DNA of 46,548 nt from Methanobacterium sp. GTDB taxonomy: Archaea; Methanobacteriota; Methanobacteria; Methanobacteriales; Methanobacteriaceae. The notes under the pieces were generated by a model. That model saw only the letters and a list, made by a program, of their open reading frames with translations. It searched no databases and was not told where the DNA came from. The stretch spans positions 1 through 46,548 of the forward strand of contig JAHRFX010000026.1 in the NCBI GenBank assembly GCA_019084405.1. The letters run 5' to 3'. The translations under genes and the position numbers were made by a program. Of this stretch, positions 15,425 to 24,764 are shown in pieces (the stretch's first letter is position 1; each line of letters begins with the position of its first letter).

Positions 15425-17143
15425 ATGAAAAAAATAAAAATCGTAGAGACTGCATTTCGGGATGCACACCAGTCACTTCTGGCTACCCGGATGAGAACCC
15501 GAGATATGCTTCCCATTGCAGAAGAAATGGACAATGCAGGGTTTTATTCTCTGGAAGCCTGGGGTGGTGCCACCTTTGATACCTGTATAAGATATCTAAA
15601 TGAAGATCCTTGGGAAAGGCTACGCAGCCTCAAGGAACATGTGCACAAGACCCCCCTACAGATGCTTCTTCGGGGACAGAACCTGGTGGGTTACAAACAT
15701 TATCCTGACGACATAGTAAAAAAATTCGTGGAAAAATCTTATGAAAATGGTATTGATATTTTCAGAATTTTTGACGCTTTAAATGATATAAGGAATATGG
15801 AATACGCTATTAAAATAGCTAAAGACCAGGGCGCCCATGTACAGGGAGTAATAAGTTATACTACCAGCCCTTACCATACTATGGAAAATTATGTGGAATT
15901 TGCTCAAGAACTAGAAGCCTTAAACTGCGATTCAGTTGCCATTAAGGACATGGCAGGTTTGATTTCACCCAAAAATACTTACGAATTAGTTAAAACCTTA
16001 AAAGAAGAAACTGATTTAATGGTGAATTTACACTGCCACTGTACCAGTGGTATGACCCCCATGAGTTATTATGCTGCCTGCCAGGCAGGAGTGGACATAC
16101 TTGATACAGCAATTTCTCCATTATCCGGGGGAGCTTCTCAGCCACCTACAGAAAGTATTATAGCTGCTCTAAAAGATACCCCCTATGACACTGGTATTGA
16201 TTTAAAAACTTTAACCGGTATTAAAAAGTATTTTGAAGAAATCAAGAAAAAATACAGCAGCCTTCTGGATCCGATTGCTGAACAAATTGACACCGATGTA
16301 TTAATTTACCAGATCCCTGGTGGAATGTTATCCAATCTGGTTTCTCAGTTAAAGGATCAAAATGCCCTGGACCGTTATGAAGACGTCCTGGAAGAAATGC
16401 CAAAAGTAAGGCAAGAAATGGGATACCCTCCTCTGGTAACTCCAACCAGTCAGATAGTTGGTATACAGGCTGTGATGAATATTTTAGGTGGAGAAAGATA
16501 CAAAATGGTTTCTAATGAAGTAAAGGAATACTTCAAAGGATTCTATGGAAGGCCACCTGCACCAGTAGATAAAAAAATAACTAAAAAAATCATAGGCGAT
16601 GAAGTACCTATTGATACCCGGCCTGCTGATATTCTGGAACCCCAGTGGGAAAGATATAAAAAAGAAGGTGAAGAAGCAAATATCATATCTAAAGAAGAGG
16701 ACATAATTACTCTAGCCCTCTACCCGGCCATAGCACCTAAATTTTTAAAAGGAGAAGCTGAAGAAGAAGTTTTAGCCCTTCCTGAGGACTCCGCAGGATA
16801 CTCCGGGCCGGTAGAAATACCTTCAGAATACAGTGTCGAAGTGGATGGAGACTTATTTGATGTAAAAATAGTCCCTACTGGTTTTATATCTATTGAAGAA
16901 ACCGATTCCCCTAATAACTCCGGACCTGTTGAAGGAGAGGTAACATCTACCATGCAAGGAATGATACTTAAATTGAAGGTGGATATAGGAGATAAGGTTA
17001 ATGAAGGAGATGTAGTGGCAGTTATTGAGGCCATGAAAATGGAAAATGATATTCATGCCACCCACAGCGGAAAAGTGGAAGATATATTAACTGCTGAAGG
17101 TGAAACCGTGAACGCCGGTGACACCCTGCTGGTTATACGTTAA
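15425..17143 (+). CDS. pycB: Pyruvate carboxylase subunit B (carboxyltransferase plus biotin carrier)
   Basis: It transfers CO2 from carboxybiotin to pyruvate, making oxaloacetate for biosynthesis. The N-terminal carboxyltransferase barrel shows ETAFRDAHQSLLATRMRT and the metal-site HCHCTSGM stretch. The C-terminal lipoyl-like domain carries biotin on Lys538 in EAMKMEN. Length is 572 residues from ATG at 15425, which has GAGGGT upstream; a GTG or other start at 15398 would add nine unsupported residues. Subunit A (biotin carboxylase) is not in the window. In Methanothermobacter the two genes are also unlinked. Oxaloacetate decarboxylase alpha is a close homologue, but the membrane partners of that enzyme are absent. 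Confidence 0.93.
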   Translation: MKKIKIVETAFRDAHQSLLATRMRTRDMLPIAEEMDNAGFYSLEAWGGATFDTCIRYLNEDPWERLRSLKEHVHKTPLQMLLRGQNLVGYKHYPDDIVKKFVEKSYENGIDIFRIFDALNDIRNMEYAIKIAKDQGAHVQGVISYTTSPYHTMENYVEFAQELEALNCDSVAIKDMAGLISPKNTYELVKTLKEETDLMVNLHCHCTSGMTPMSYYAACQAGVDILDTAISPLSGGASQPPTESIIAALKDTPYDTGIDLKTLTGIKKYFEEIKKKYSSLLDPIAEQIDTDVLIYQIPGGMLSNLVSQLKDQNALDRYEDVLEEMPKVRQEMGYPPLVTPTSQIVGIQAVMNILGGERYKMVSNEVKEYFKGFYGRPPAPVDKKITKKIIGDEVPIDTRPADILEPQWERYKKEGEEANIISKEEDIITLALYPAIAPKFLKGEAEEEVLALPEDSAGYSGPVEIPSEYSVEVDGDLFDVKIVPTGFISIEETDSPNNSGPVEGEVTSTMQGMILKLKVDIGDKVNEGDVVAVIEAMKMENDIHATHSGKVEDILTAEGETVNAGDTLLVIR

Positions 17144-17325
17144 GGTATCTAAAATAATTCGTGTTTTAAATACTAATTTTTAATTTTTTTGATTAAATAA
17201 GCCTATTTTTAATATTTCTAATAAAACTTTTAATTCTATTTTTTAAACTAGAATCATATTAACCATTTTTTTCTATATAAACAGTCTTTACCAGAGGTAT
17301 CATATTCACTGGTGAAAAATCATCA

Positions 17326-17514
17326 TCACACCTTCCTAAATTGCCCATAGGCAGTCATGTTATCCCCTATCTGGAAAGGCATATCATGGGAATAAATTAA
17401 GTAAATGTAAGAATATGCTGGAATTTCAGGAACTTTTAAGATAATATCAACAGTACCATCATAATTTATCCGTTTTTTTACAATTTCACCCTTTACCTTT
17501 ACTTTTTCCCCGGA
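17326..17514 (-). pseudogene. C-terminal fragment of an unrecognised protein (OB-fold-like)
   Basis: A 62-codon open stretch begins directly after a TAG and has no start codon near its beginning. It reads GEKVKVKGEIVKKRINYDG, then VPEIPAYSYIYLIYSHDMPF and ends GQFRKV before two stops. The strand-rich pattern suggests an OB-fold or beta-sandwich domain. I do not recognise the family. It is the only protein-like content of the 17144-17558 gap, whose left part is T-rich and may end the pycB transcript. Confidence 0.4.
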
Positions 17515-17558
17515 CTAATAATCAATAATAGATGGGATAAAAAATTAAATGATTCAAA

Positions 17559-18248
17559 TCATTTATAAATAGTCTTATCTTCAATATCCGACTTTATAAA
17601 TGCCCTCTTTCTCCTCATACATGATTCACATGTTCCACAGTGATTTTCAGCCCCCCTATAACATGAATAACTCAATTCCATAGGTGCGGCAATTTTATGT
17701 CCCAGTTCCACAATCTCTTTTTTGGATAGATCAATTAAGGGGGCGGCAATCTGTACCCCTTCAAGAGTACCTATTCTCAGGACCTTATTGAAAGCATCTA
17801 GAAACTCCCAGGAGTTATCAGGAAAGGTAGTTGCTTCTTCCTGGTCCCAACCCACTATAATTATCTCTGCATCCTCTGATTCAGCAAATGCAGTTGCTAT
17901 AGCCGTGAATACTATATTCCTTCCAGGGACCCATACTTTTCGGGCCGTATCGTCACAAATTTTTTTATCGTCCAGTTCTTCATTTTTAAGGAGGGGTATC
18001 TCCTTATCCTGAGAAGTTAAGGCCGATTTTCCCAGTTTGCCCAGCCAGTTTAAATCCATGACGGTGTGTTTGATTTTTAGCTCATTACATATCTCTTTAG
18101 ACGATTCTATTTCCCGATTAGAGCTTCTCTGCCCATAATCAAAAGTCAAAGCATGAATTTCGTATTGTTTATTGAAACAGGTTGTGGCCACAGTAGAATC
18201 CAGTCCACCAGAAAGTACTGCAATTGCTTTTTTTTTAGGTAAATTCAT
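17559..18248 (-). CDS. queC: 7-cyano-7-deazaguanine (preQ0) synthase QueC
   Basis: QueC makes preQ0 from carboxydeazaguanine, ATP and ammonia, for archaeosine in tRNA. The PP-loop SGGLDSTVA lies near the N-terminus, and the zinc site near the C-terminus is C-x8-C-x2-C-x2-C (CYRGAENHCGTCESC). The start at 18248 fits the family; 13 extra residues to 18287 are open but unlike QueC. It follows the larC-like gene after 44 bases on the same strand, so the two may share a transcript. The protein is 229 residues, complete. Confidence 0.93.
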   Translation of the reverse strand: MNLPKKKAIAVLSGGLDSTVATTCFNKQYEIHALTFDYGQRSSNREIESSKEICNELKIKHTVMDLNWLGKLGKSALTSQDKEIPLLKNEELDDKKICDDTARKVWVPGRNIVFTAIATAFAESEDAEIIIVGWDQEEATTFPDNSWEFLDAFNKVLRIGTLEGVQIAAPLIDLSKKEIVELGHKIAAPMELSYSCYRGAENHCGTCESCMRRKRAFIKSDIEDKTIYK

Positions 18249-18292
18249 GATAACGCTCTTAAGGTTTAATAAAAAAATATGTATCAAATGAT

Positions 18293-19501
18293 TTATTTAT
18301 CACTGTTATCAAATTGCTTTTTAAAGGCCTCATCTGCCTGGACCATGACATCCTTTAAAGGGATTCCTGTTTTTGTGGATATACGACGGGCGTCCTCATA
18401 CTCCACCCGGGCGGTTATTATTTTAGAACCCAGCATACCCACTTTAAAGTTCATCCGGTGCCGACCCTTAATATCAACTTCCAGAGGTATGATCTTTCGG
18501 TGCAGTACACTGCGGTGAATTAATGGAAACGCCCTCACCCCCAGGGTTCCTGTTTCTTTGAATATAGATTCTGTAACCTTATTTGAATCTTTAGATTTAC
18601 ATATCACCCTTAAAAGCTGACCGGGTCTGTTTTTTTTCATTATGCTGGGAATTATGGTCACATCAAGGGCCCCCTCCTTTTTTAATATTTCAAAGAGGTG
18701 TCCCAGTACTTCTCCACTGAGGTGGTCCACATTGGTCTCCAGTAATGAGATTTTATCCTGTTCCAGGGGTAAAGAGCCCCTTATTATACGAAGTACATTG
18801 GGGAAGTCCAGATCCATAGTTCCTGCCCCATAACCCACCTCTGATGGTGAGAATACAGGATGGAAGGTTTTAAATTCGTCTTTCATACTCATTAAAATAG
18901 ATGCCCCGGTAGGTGTGGTTAGTTCCTTCTTAACCGGCCCGCCCATGGTTAAAGCTCCTTTTAAAATATTTAAAGTAGCCGGAGCAGGTATGGCAATTCT
19001 TCCATGGGCCCCCTGGATAGTTCCACCACCCAGGGCCACCGGAAGTGAATATATTTTTTCATGATGCAGGTTTAATTGATGATAAGCAAAGCTGGCCCCC
19101 ATAACATCAGCCAATGCATCTGCTGCTCCTACTTCATGGAAATGGGTCGTATCTAAAGAAGTTCCATGGGCTTGTGATTCCCCCACAGCTATTCTATGGA
19201 ATACTTCCTGGGCAAAATCAATTATCTGTTCATCCAGCAAATCATGATTTATATGGTCCAGTTTTTTCTTAAATTCCCTATAGTAAATTGGTTTAGTATC
19301 TTTAGCCTTAACCTGTACATAAGTGGATTTGATTCCAGCTTTATTAATAGGAGATATTTTTACTTCAACTTCCCCCAATATAGAAGCCGAATATTCCATT
19401 ATTTCTCTCGTTTCATTTAAATGGGCTCCTAAATCAATTAAAGCCCCTAAAACCATATTTCCAGATATTCCTGCATTTTGAGGATCGACTATTACTACCA
19501 T
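18293..19501 (-). CDS. larC: LarC-like nickel-insertion protein (DUF111 / UPF0272)
   Basis: The 402-residue protein matches the family of LarC, the CTP-dependent enzyme that inserts nickel into the pincer cofactor of lactate racemase. The N-terminal DPQNAGISGNMVLGALIDLG resembles the family's GISGDM motif, with Asn in place of Asp. HFHEVGAADALADVMG, PVALGGGTIQGAHG and ELTTPTGASIL are family blocks. No larA, larB or larE is in the window, so the substrate is open. Many methanogens carry such a LarC homologue. It probably forms a transcript with queC. Confidence 0.88.
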   Translation of the reverse strand: MVVIVDPQNAGISGNMVLGALIDLGAHLNETREIMEYSASILGEVEVKISPINKAGIKSTYVQVKAKDTKPIYYREFKKKLDHINHDLLDEQIIDFAQEVFHRIAVGESQAHGTSLDTTHFHEVGAADALADVMGASFAYHQLNLHHEKIYSLPVALGGGTIQGAHGRIAIPAPATLNILKGALTMGGPVKKELTTPTGASILMSMKDEFKTFHPVFSPSEVGYGAGTMDLDFPNVLRIIRGSLPLEQDKISLLETNVDHLSGEVLGHLFEILKKEGALDVTIIPSIMKKNRPGQLLRVICKSKDSNKVTESIFKETGTLGVRAFPLIHRSVLHRKIIPLEVDIKGRHRMNFKVGMLGSKIITARVEYEDARRISTKTGIPLKDVMVQADEAFKKQFDNSDK

Positions 19502-19645
19502 GGCTAACTTCCCTTTTATAGAGTTATCTTAATAGATGTATACTCTTGTATTTAATTGGAAAATAATAATCTTATGGGCTCAGGTAATTATCAGGATTAC
19601 CTTATTCCCCGTAGCCTTATAAAAAAATAGAAGTATTTTAATGTA

Positions 19646-19981
19646 TTAATCCTTAGCTCCCTTATTTACAATAATGCGCCGGATGGGAATTTCCACAATG
19701 GTATATTTTTCATCCTTCAAAATCGAACCGATTTCATCTATGATTGGTTGTACCTTTTCTTCATCAAGTACTGAGCAAACCTGAACTGCGTCCCGGGCAT
19801 AGTCTTTTATAATGGATATGGCCGATTCAGGATCCTCTTTGATATTAAATCCCTGCCATTCCTGAGGTGAAATTCCCCTGTATTCCACTATATAAAACCC
19901 GGTGACCCCTGATTTAGTCAGAGAATTCATCACCTTTCCCAGGTTCTCAATTTCCACAAAAACCCGTAAATGAACTTTCAT
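19646..19981 (-). CDS. MJ1244-like small protein, PII-like ferredoxin fold, function unknown
   Basis: A 111-residue protein starting MKVHLRVFVEIENLGKVMNS, with GVTGFYIVEYRGISPQEWQG in the middle and ending IRRIIVNKGAKD. The beta-alpha-beta pattern and length resemble PII-like or ACT-like regulators, and I believe it is the family annotated from MJ1244 in other methanogens. No T-loop signature of true PII proteins is seen. The start is at 19981 because the 11 upstream residues are unlike the family. It is divergent from the cbiS-like gene, with 62 bases between starts. Confidence 0.65.
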   Translation of the reverse strand: MKVHLRVFVEIENLGKVMNSLTKSGVTGFYIVEYRGISPQEWQGFNIKEDPESAISIIKDYARDAVQVCSVLDEEKVQPIIDEIGSILKDEKYTIVEIPIRRIIVNKGAKD

Positions 19982-20043
19982 ATAAACACCCTTTATTAAA
20001 TATGTATTCCACATTATAATATTATTGGTGATGGAGTGACTAT

Positions 20044-21144
20044 ATGGAAAAGATCAATCTACGTGATGTTTTAATTTATAAAAGCCCCCAAACCATAATT
20101 ATTAACCGAAAGAAAGGTTTTTTAATTATGGGGATATGTGAAATTGGAGGAGGGCTAAATAAAGTTCAAAACATCATAATAAATCAGACCAGGGAAAATA
20201 AAACAAACGCCATGAGAATCGCTGAGTTGGAATCATTACTGGAGGAAAATAACTTTGAAGGAAAATTTTCACTGATCAACCACCCCTTTAATGAAGATTT
20301 ATTTATTACATCTACAGGCAGAATTACTTTAATTAGTTTTAAACCAAATTCTGTTAAATTAAACCCCATGTCAGATTATTTAAGCATTGTTTCTCAAGAA
20401 AGTTGTGATTATCTGCCCTGGTCATTACACCACATATTAATCATACATGAAAAGGTGACCCCGGCAACACTTTTGAAATGCTTTAAGACGGCAGTTGAAA
20501 CTAAAAAACAAATAGAAAATATGAAGGGGGTTCCTTTATTAGTGGAAAATCCTGTAGATGATGATTGTTTGGTGGTGGCTTCGGTTATAGAAAATGAAAC
20601 CCGTTCTTTGGAAGTAAGCCAGATTGAAAATCACTCTTTTGAAAGGGAATTGTCAGAATCAATTAACCACTGTATGGTTGAAAACAGCTTAAAAGCTTTT
20701 AAGAAGTTTAACTTCTCTAAAGGAATTCTTGATTTTATTTACGAGTCCGGTATTACCCTTGAAGGCCTGGTAGATGCAGGAATGGAGCTTTGTGTGGGAG
20801 TAGAGATTACCCCTGAACTAAAAGAAACCCTGGGTAAACAAATTTTAAAATCTTTAGCTGACATAAATGTAATAACTCTCATCATGGCCGGTATAAGAGT
20901 GGAAGAGGATTTTGAACAGCATCGTTTAAGAGAAGTAAATGTAGATGATGATCCCGCTTACCTTTACAGTGATGAGGTATTGGGAATGGCCATAGCCAAT
21001 CAGATTGCAGGGACAAAAGCTATTTTCAATTTTAAGCGTTATGACGAATTAAAACCCGGGATTTTATCCACTTTAGGGCCTATGCTGGATGATGTATTTG
21101 CCGGTCTGGTGGCAGGATGCATGTCCCGAATATTTGAAGAATAG
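20044..21144 (+). CDS. cbiS: CbiS-like bifunctional adenosylcobinamide hydrolase / alpha-ribazole phosphatase
   Basis: The C-terminal half (from about residue 210) looks like the CobZ/PgpA phosphatase fold: SDEVLGMAIANQIAGTKAIF and the metal-binding DDVFAGLVAG. CobZ removes phosphate from alpha-ribazole phosphate. The N-terminal 190 residues, with ICEIGGGLNKVQNIIINQT, resemble the CbiZ amidohydrolase that opens adenosylcobinamide for salvage. The fusion is known as CbiS in Methanopyrus. cobS follows on the same strand, which supports a cobamide role. GGAGTGA precedes the ATG. The C-terminal call is firmer than the N-terminal one. Confidence 0.72.
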   Translation: MEKINLRDVLIYKSPQTIIINRKKGFLIMGICEIGGGLNKVQNIIINQTRENKTNAMRIAELESLLEENNFEGKFSLINHPFNEDLFITSTGRITLISFKPNSVKLNPMSDYLSIVSQESCDYLPWSLHHILIIHEKVTPATLLKCFKTAVETKKQIENMKGVPLLVENPVDDDCLVVASVIENETRSLEVSQIENHSFERELSESINHCMVENSLKAFKKFNFSKGILDFIYESGITLEGLVDAGMELCVGVEITPELKETLGKQILKSLADINVITLIMAGIRVEEDFEQHRLREVNVDDDPAYLYSDEVLGMAIANQIAGTKAIFNFKRYDELKPGILSTLGPMLDDVFAGLVAGCMSRIFEE

Positions 21145-21328
21145 TCTGAAGGACACGGGTATACCTGATTTTAAAAAAAAATGAATGTAAACTAAATAGT
21201 GAATATACGCATGGGCAGATTAGATTATAAAAAAGATTATGGGCCCATAAAGTACATAATAAAATTATCTAAAGTCCGTTTTTATCTAAAAATGATATAT
21301 TAATGTTTAGCGCCCTGTGAGATAATAA

Positions 21329-22147
21329 ATGTCCGCCCCTAATAATAAGCCAGTTACCCTTAAAAAATCATCAATTACTGATAATCATCTAAAAAAGACA
21401 TCCTGGTATATAAGTATAGCAGGACTTATATCATTTTCCACAGTAATACCTCTGAATATCCATATCAGTATCAAGGATATGGCAGGGTATACCTGGATGT
21501 GGCCTTTAATTGGTGGCTTACTTGGAGTATTGGTGGGGTTAGTAGGATTGATTTTGCAGAATATTTTGTTGCCCCCTCTTATAATTGCCACTATAGTATA
21601 CAGCTTCGCCCTATACTTCACCGGTTTCCATCATCTGGACGGACTTATAGATATGGGTGATGCCCTTATGGCACATGGAACTCCTGCCAGAAAGATAGAA
21701 ATCATGAGAGATCCCCGCATAGGTACCGGAGGGATTTCTATATTTTTTATTGTGGCAGCCATAACTGTGGCCACTATAGCTTCCCTGCCACCTGTGAACC
21801 TATTTTATGCCTTATTTATATCCGAAATAGGAGCCAAGCTGGGGCTAGTTAGCTGCTGCACGCTATCATCTCCAGAAGACCACGGTACGGGTAAATATTT
21901 TATTAAAGCTATGAATCCTTATTTAATGAGTATAATAGTTATTATAAGTCTTTTAATTGGTTTTTTGCTCTTGAAAAGTGTAGGGGTGGCTGGAATTATA
22001 GGTAGTGTTCTGGCTGGAATTTATGTAGCCCTCATGGCCCGAAAACATTTTAAAACTGCTACGGGTGATGTTTTAGGGGCCGCCAATGAAATATCACGTA
22101 TGGTTTCATTTTTGAGTATGTTAATTGCATTTATGTGGATAGGTTAA
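21329..22147 (+). CDS. cobS: Adenosylcobinamide-GDP ribazoletransferase (cobalamin synthase) CobS
   Basis: CobS joins adenosylcobinamide-GDP with alpha-ribazole at the membrane, the near-final cobamide step. The signature HHLDGLIDMGDALMAHG and the MRDPRIGTGG stretch are clear. About six hydrophobic segments are visible, as usual. The protein is 272 residues. It follows the cbiS-like gene after 184 bases, so it may have its own promoter; TATA-like sequence lies near 21290-21300. Confidence 0.93.
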   Translation: MSAPNNKPVTLKKSSITDNHLKKTSWYISIAGLISFSTVIPLNIHISIKDMAGYTWMWPLIGGLLGVLVGLVGLILQNILLPPLIIATIVYSFALYFTGFHHLDGLIDMGDALMAHGTPARKIEIMRDPRIGTGGISIFFIVAAITVATIASLPPVNLFYALFISEIGAKLGLVSCCTLSSPEDHGTGKYFIKAMNPYLMSIIVIISLLIGFLLLKSVGVAGIIGSVLAGIYVALMARKHFKTATGDVLGAANEISRMVSFLSMLIAFMWIG

Positions 22148-22256
22148 GTTTACCTATCTTTCAACTAGCATTTATCCCTATAAACCCGGAGTGTTAATAC
22201 ATTTCCTGAAATCAGCCTATATCATAGGATTTTAATGAGTAATGGTGGATTATAAA

Positions 22257-22796
22257 ATGAATATAAGTATTTTAAGATTGGATCACCGCAGAAGAAGAGA
22301 TGCTAGAATTACTACCCATGTTTGTCTTACAGCAAGGGCATTTGGAGCATCTGATATTATTTTAAGTGGAGAAAAAGACCAGAAATTAATGGAAAATGTA
22401 AAAGATGTGGTTAAACGGTGGGGAGGATCTTTTTCCATTAACTATAAGAAGAACTGGGATAATTTTATGGAAGAATGGCAAAGCCAGGGCGGGGAGATAA
22501 TTCATCTCACCATGTACGGTTCTCCTGTTCAGGAAGTAGTAAAGGATATACAAAAAACAGGTAAAAAAAAGTTAGTAGTGGTGGGAGGTTCCCGGGTTCC
22601 TAGCAAAGTTTATAAATCTGCTAACTGGAATGTTTCCATCACCAATCAGCCCCATTCAGAAGTTTCATCCCTGGGGGTTTTTTTACATATGTTGATGGAT
22701 GGCAAAGAGTTCGATCTGGAATTTGAAGGAGCTGACTTAGAAGTAATCCCTCAAGCAGAGGGTAAAGAGGTTTTAAGTAAAAAGAAAGATCCCTGA
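22257..22796 (+). CDS. trm56: tRNA (cytidine-56)-2'-O-methyltransferase Trm56
   Basis: Trm56 methylates C56 in the T-loop of archaeal tRNAs with S-adenosylmethionine. It belongs to the SPOUT class with a C-terminal trefoil knot: KLVVVGGSRVPSKVY and NVSITNQPHSEVSSLGVFLH. The N-terminal RLDHRRRRDARITTHVCL is the family signature. I choose ATG at 22257, preceded by GGTGGATT; the frame is open from 22242 but those five residues include the ribosome site. Length is 179 residues. Confidence 0.94.
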   Translation: MNISILRLDHRRRRDARITTHVCLTARAFGASDIILSGEKDQKLMENVKDVVKRWGGSFSINYKKNWDNFMEEWQSQGGEIIHLTMYGSPVQEVVKDIQKTGKKKLVVVGGSRVPSKVYKSANWNVSITNQPHSEVSSLGVFLHMLMDGKEFDLEFEGADLEVIPQAEGKEVLSKKKDP

Positions 22797-22871
22797 ATTT
22801 TGATGATTCTAAATGAATTATTTTTAATTTTTTTATATAAAAAAATAAAACCATATGTTTCTGGCTTTTAG

Positions 22872-23921
22872 TTAATTCACCTTTATACGGATTATTTTAT
22901 CATAATCAACTTTAGGAACACCCCTCCCATCACGATTACTGGTGGAAATATAGAGGTAGTCCTCATAAACCACCACATCCCGGATACGGCCCAGATTGGT
23001 GAATAGTGCATTTTCTTCCAAAACAGACCTCCCATCAACTGATAGTATTATCTGTCGGAGTTGATTGCCTCTTAATCCCGCCACATACAATTTACCCTGG
23101 AAAAAAGTCAAACCAGATGATGCCAGTGTGAAGTTATTATAGCAGGATATCGGTTGAATAAACTGGCTTTCAGGAGTAGTACACTCCTCTAAAGGCCATC
23201 CATAGTTTCCACCTCTGATAATAAGATTAACCTCGTCGTTTTGTCGTGGTCCATGTTCAGCAGCATACATCAACCCATTTTCTGTATTCCAGGTTATTCC
23301 CTGGGGATTCCGGTGGCCATAGGACCATACATAATTTCCAAAGGGGTTATCCTCCGGTATAGAGCCATCTTTATTTAAACGAAGTATTTTTCCTGCCAGG
23401 GAGTCGGTTTGTTGGGATAATTCTGTTTGACCGGCATCTCCAGTGGTGGCATATAATTTGCCATCAGGGCCAAATTTAAGACGGCCCCCATCATGAATGG
23501 GATTGGCCGGAATGCCATCCAGAATCACGGTTTCATCTTCCAACTGGTTATTTAAAGTGAAGCGTGAAATACGATTATCGATAGTGCTGGTGTAATAGAG
23601 ATAGATATAATTATTTTCATTAAATTCAGGATCAACAGCAATTCCCAGTAGTCCTGATTCACTTTGGGCAACTACATCTATAGTCCCCGCCTCCTGCAGG
23701 GATTCACCATCCCATATGCTCACCTTTCCCTCCCGTTGGGTGAATATCATACGTCCATCCGGGAGAAAATCAATAGCCCAGGGAGTGTTAAGTCCTTCCA
23801 CCACTACCTGGGGTTGAAATCCTTCTTCTTCAATTGGCTGGGGCCACACTAATAATAAGACCACACCTAGAACTGCCAGTAACCCCAAGACTAAAATTAT
23901 TTTTTTCGAATTCACCCTCAT
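22872..23921 (-). CDS. PQQ-type soluble aldose sugar dehydrogenase-like beta-propeller, membrane-anchored
   Basis: A 349-residue protein with an N-terminal hydrophobic segment at residues 8-26 after three positive charges, so it is exported or anchored. The rest is a six-bladed propeller of the glucose/sorbosone dehydrogenase family. Catalytic and PQQ-site motifs are present: His143 in HDGGRLKFGPDGKLY, GHRNPQG at 202-208, EHGP at 222-225 and NYGWP. Blade repeats such as FLPDGRMIFTQREGKV are seen. PQQ synthesis is not expected in methanogens, so the cofactor and role are unclear. It is a single gene, convergent with trm56. Bacterial origin by transfer is plausible but untested. Confidence 0.85.
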   Translation of the reverse strand: MRVNSKKIILVLGLLAVLGVVLLLVWPQPIEEEGFQPQVVVEGLNTPWAIDFLPDGRMIFTQREGKVSIWDGESLQEAGTIDVVAQSESGLLGIAVDPEFNENNYIYLYYTSTIDNRISRFTLNNQLEDETVILDGIPANPIHDGGRLKFGPDGKLYATTGDAGQTELSQQTDSLAGKILRLNKDGSIPEDNPFGNYVWSYGHRNPQGITWNTENGLMYAAEHGPRQNDEVNLIIRGGNYGWPLEECTTPESQFIQPISCYNNFTLASSGLTFFQGKLYVAGLRGNQLRQIILSVDGRSVLEENALFTNLGRIRDVVVYEDYLYISTSNRDGRGVPKVDYDKIIRIKVN

Positions 23922-24120
23922 ACCCCTCTTTAATATAATAATCTTCCTATTGGAATCATTTTTATTTTAATATTTTTTTAATTAAAAGCCCATATAATTT
24001 CCTATGCCTCACCTGAGAACTTATTAGAATTTATGAGGTTATAATAAATACAACAAGAAATATCAACCTGAATCAATAAAATTAAATAAATTACCTATAT
24101 TAAATCACAGGAAATAAAAC

Positions 24121-24756
24121 ATGTTAAAAATAGTTAATCATTTGCTGGTTCAGGAACGTTTAAGCAAAATAAGAAGAAAAGGCATTGATTCCAGTCATTT
24201 CAGAATGGGAATTATGGAAATTGGTAGATTGATATCATATGAATTTGCAAATACCCTCAATACCAAATCAATAGAAGTAGAAACTCTTCTGGGTATAGCT
24301 GATGGAATAAAAATTAAGGAAAGGGAAGATATGGTAATAATCAGTGTGCTCCGAGCATCCCTGCCCCTTACTTATGGAATTATGCGAATTTTCCCTGAAG
24401 CTCAAACCGGAGTGATTGGGGCCTGGAGGGAAGAAAAACCCCCTTTCCGGGTTAAAATGGATTATGTTAAGATTCCTGATTTAAATCAAAAAATAGTAAT
24501 CGTGGCTGACCCCATGCTGGCCACGGGTAATACCATGAATCTGATTTTAAAAGTGCTGGAGAGGTATGGTAAGCCAAAAAGAATGGTCTTATTTTCAGTT
24601 ATTTCTTCCCGTATTGGTTTAGATAAAATAAAGAGTAAATATCCTGATTTAGAGATTTACACCTGCTTGGTGGAAGAAGAAGTCAATGCTGAGGGTTATA
24701 TAATACCCGGAATGGGTGATGCCGGAGATATAGCATTTGGTAAACCCTCCCCATAA
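24121..24756 (+). CDS. upp: Uracil phosphoribosyltransferase
   Basis: It salvages uracil to UMP with PRPP. The PRPP loop VADPMLATGNTM and the C-terminal uracil-site GYIIPGMGDAGDIAFG are both present. Residues VISVLRASLPLTYGI match the family. The protein is 211 residues. AGGA lies about 9 bases before ATG. It is convergent with fumB and separated from it by only 8 bases. Confidence 0.94.
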   Translation: MLKIVNHLLVQERLSKIRRKGIDSSHFRMGIMEIGRLISYEFANTLNTKSIEVETLLGIADGIKIKEREDMVIISVLRASLPLTYGIMRIFPEAQTGVIGAWREEKPPFRVKMDYVKIPDLNQKIVIVADPMLATGNTMNLILKVLERYGKPKRMVLFSVISSRIGLDKIKSKYPDLEIYTCLVEEEVNAEGYIIPGMGDAGDIAFGKPSP

Positions 24757-24764
24757 TAATATAA

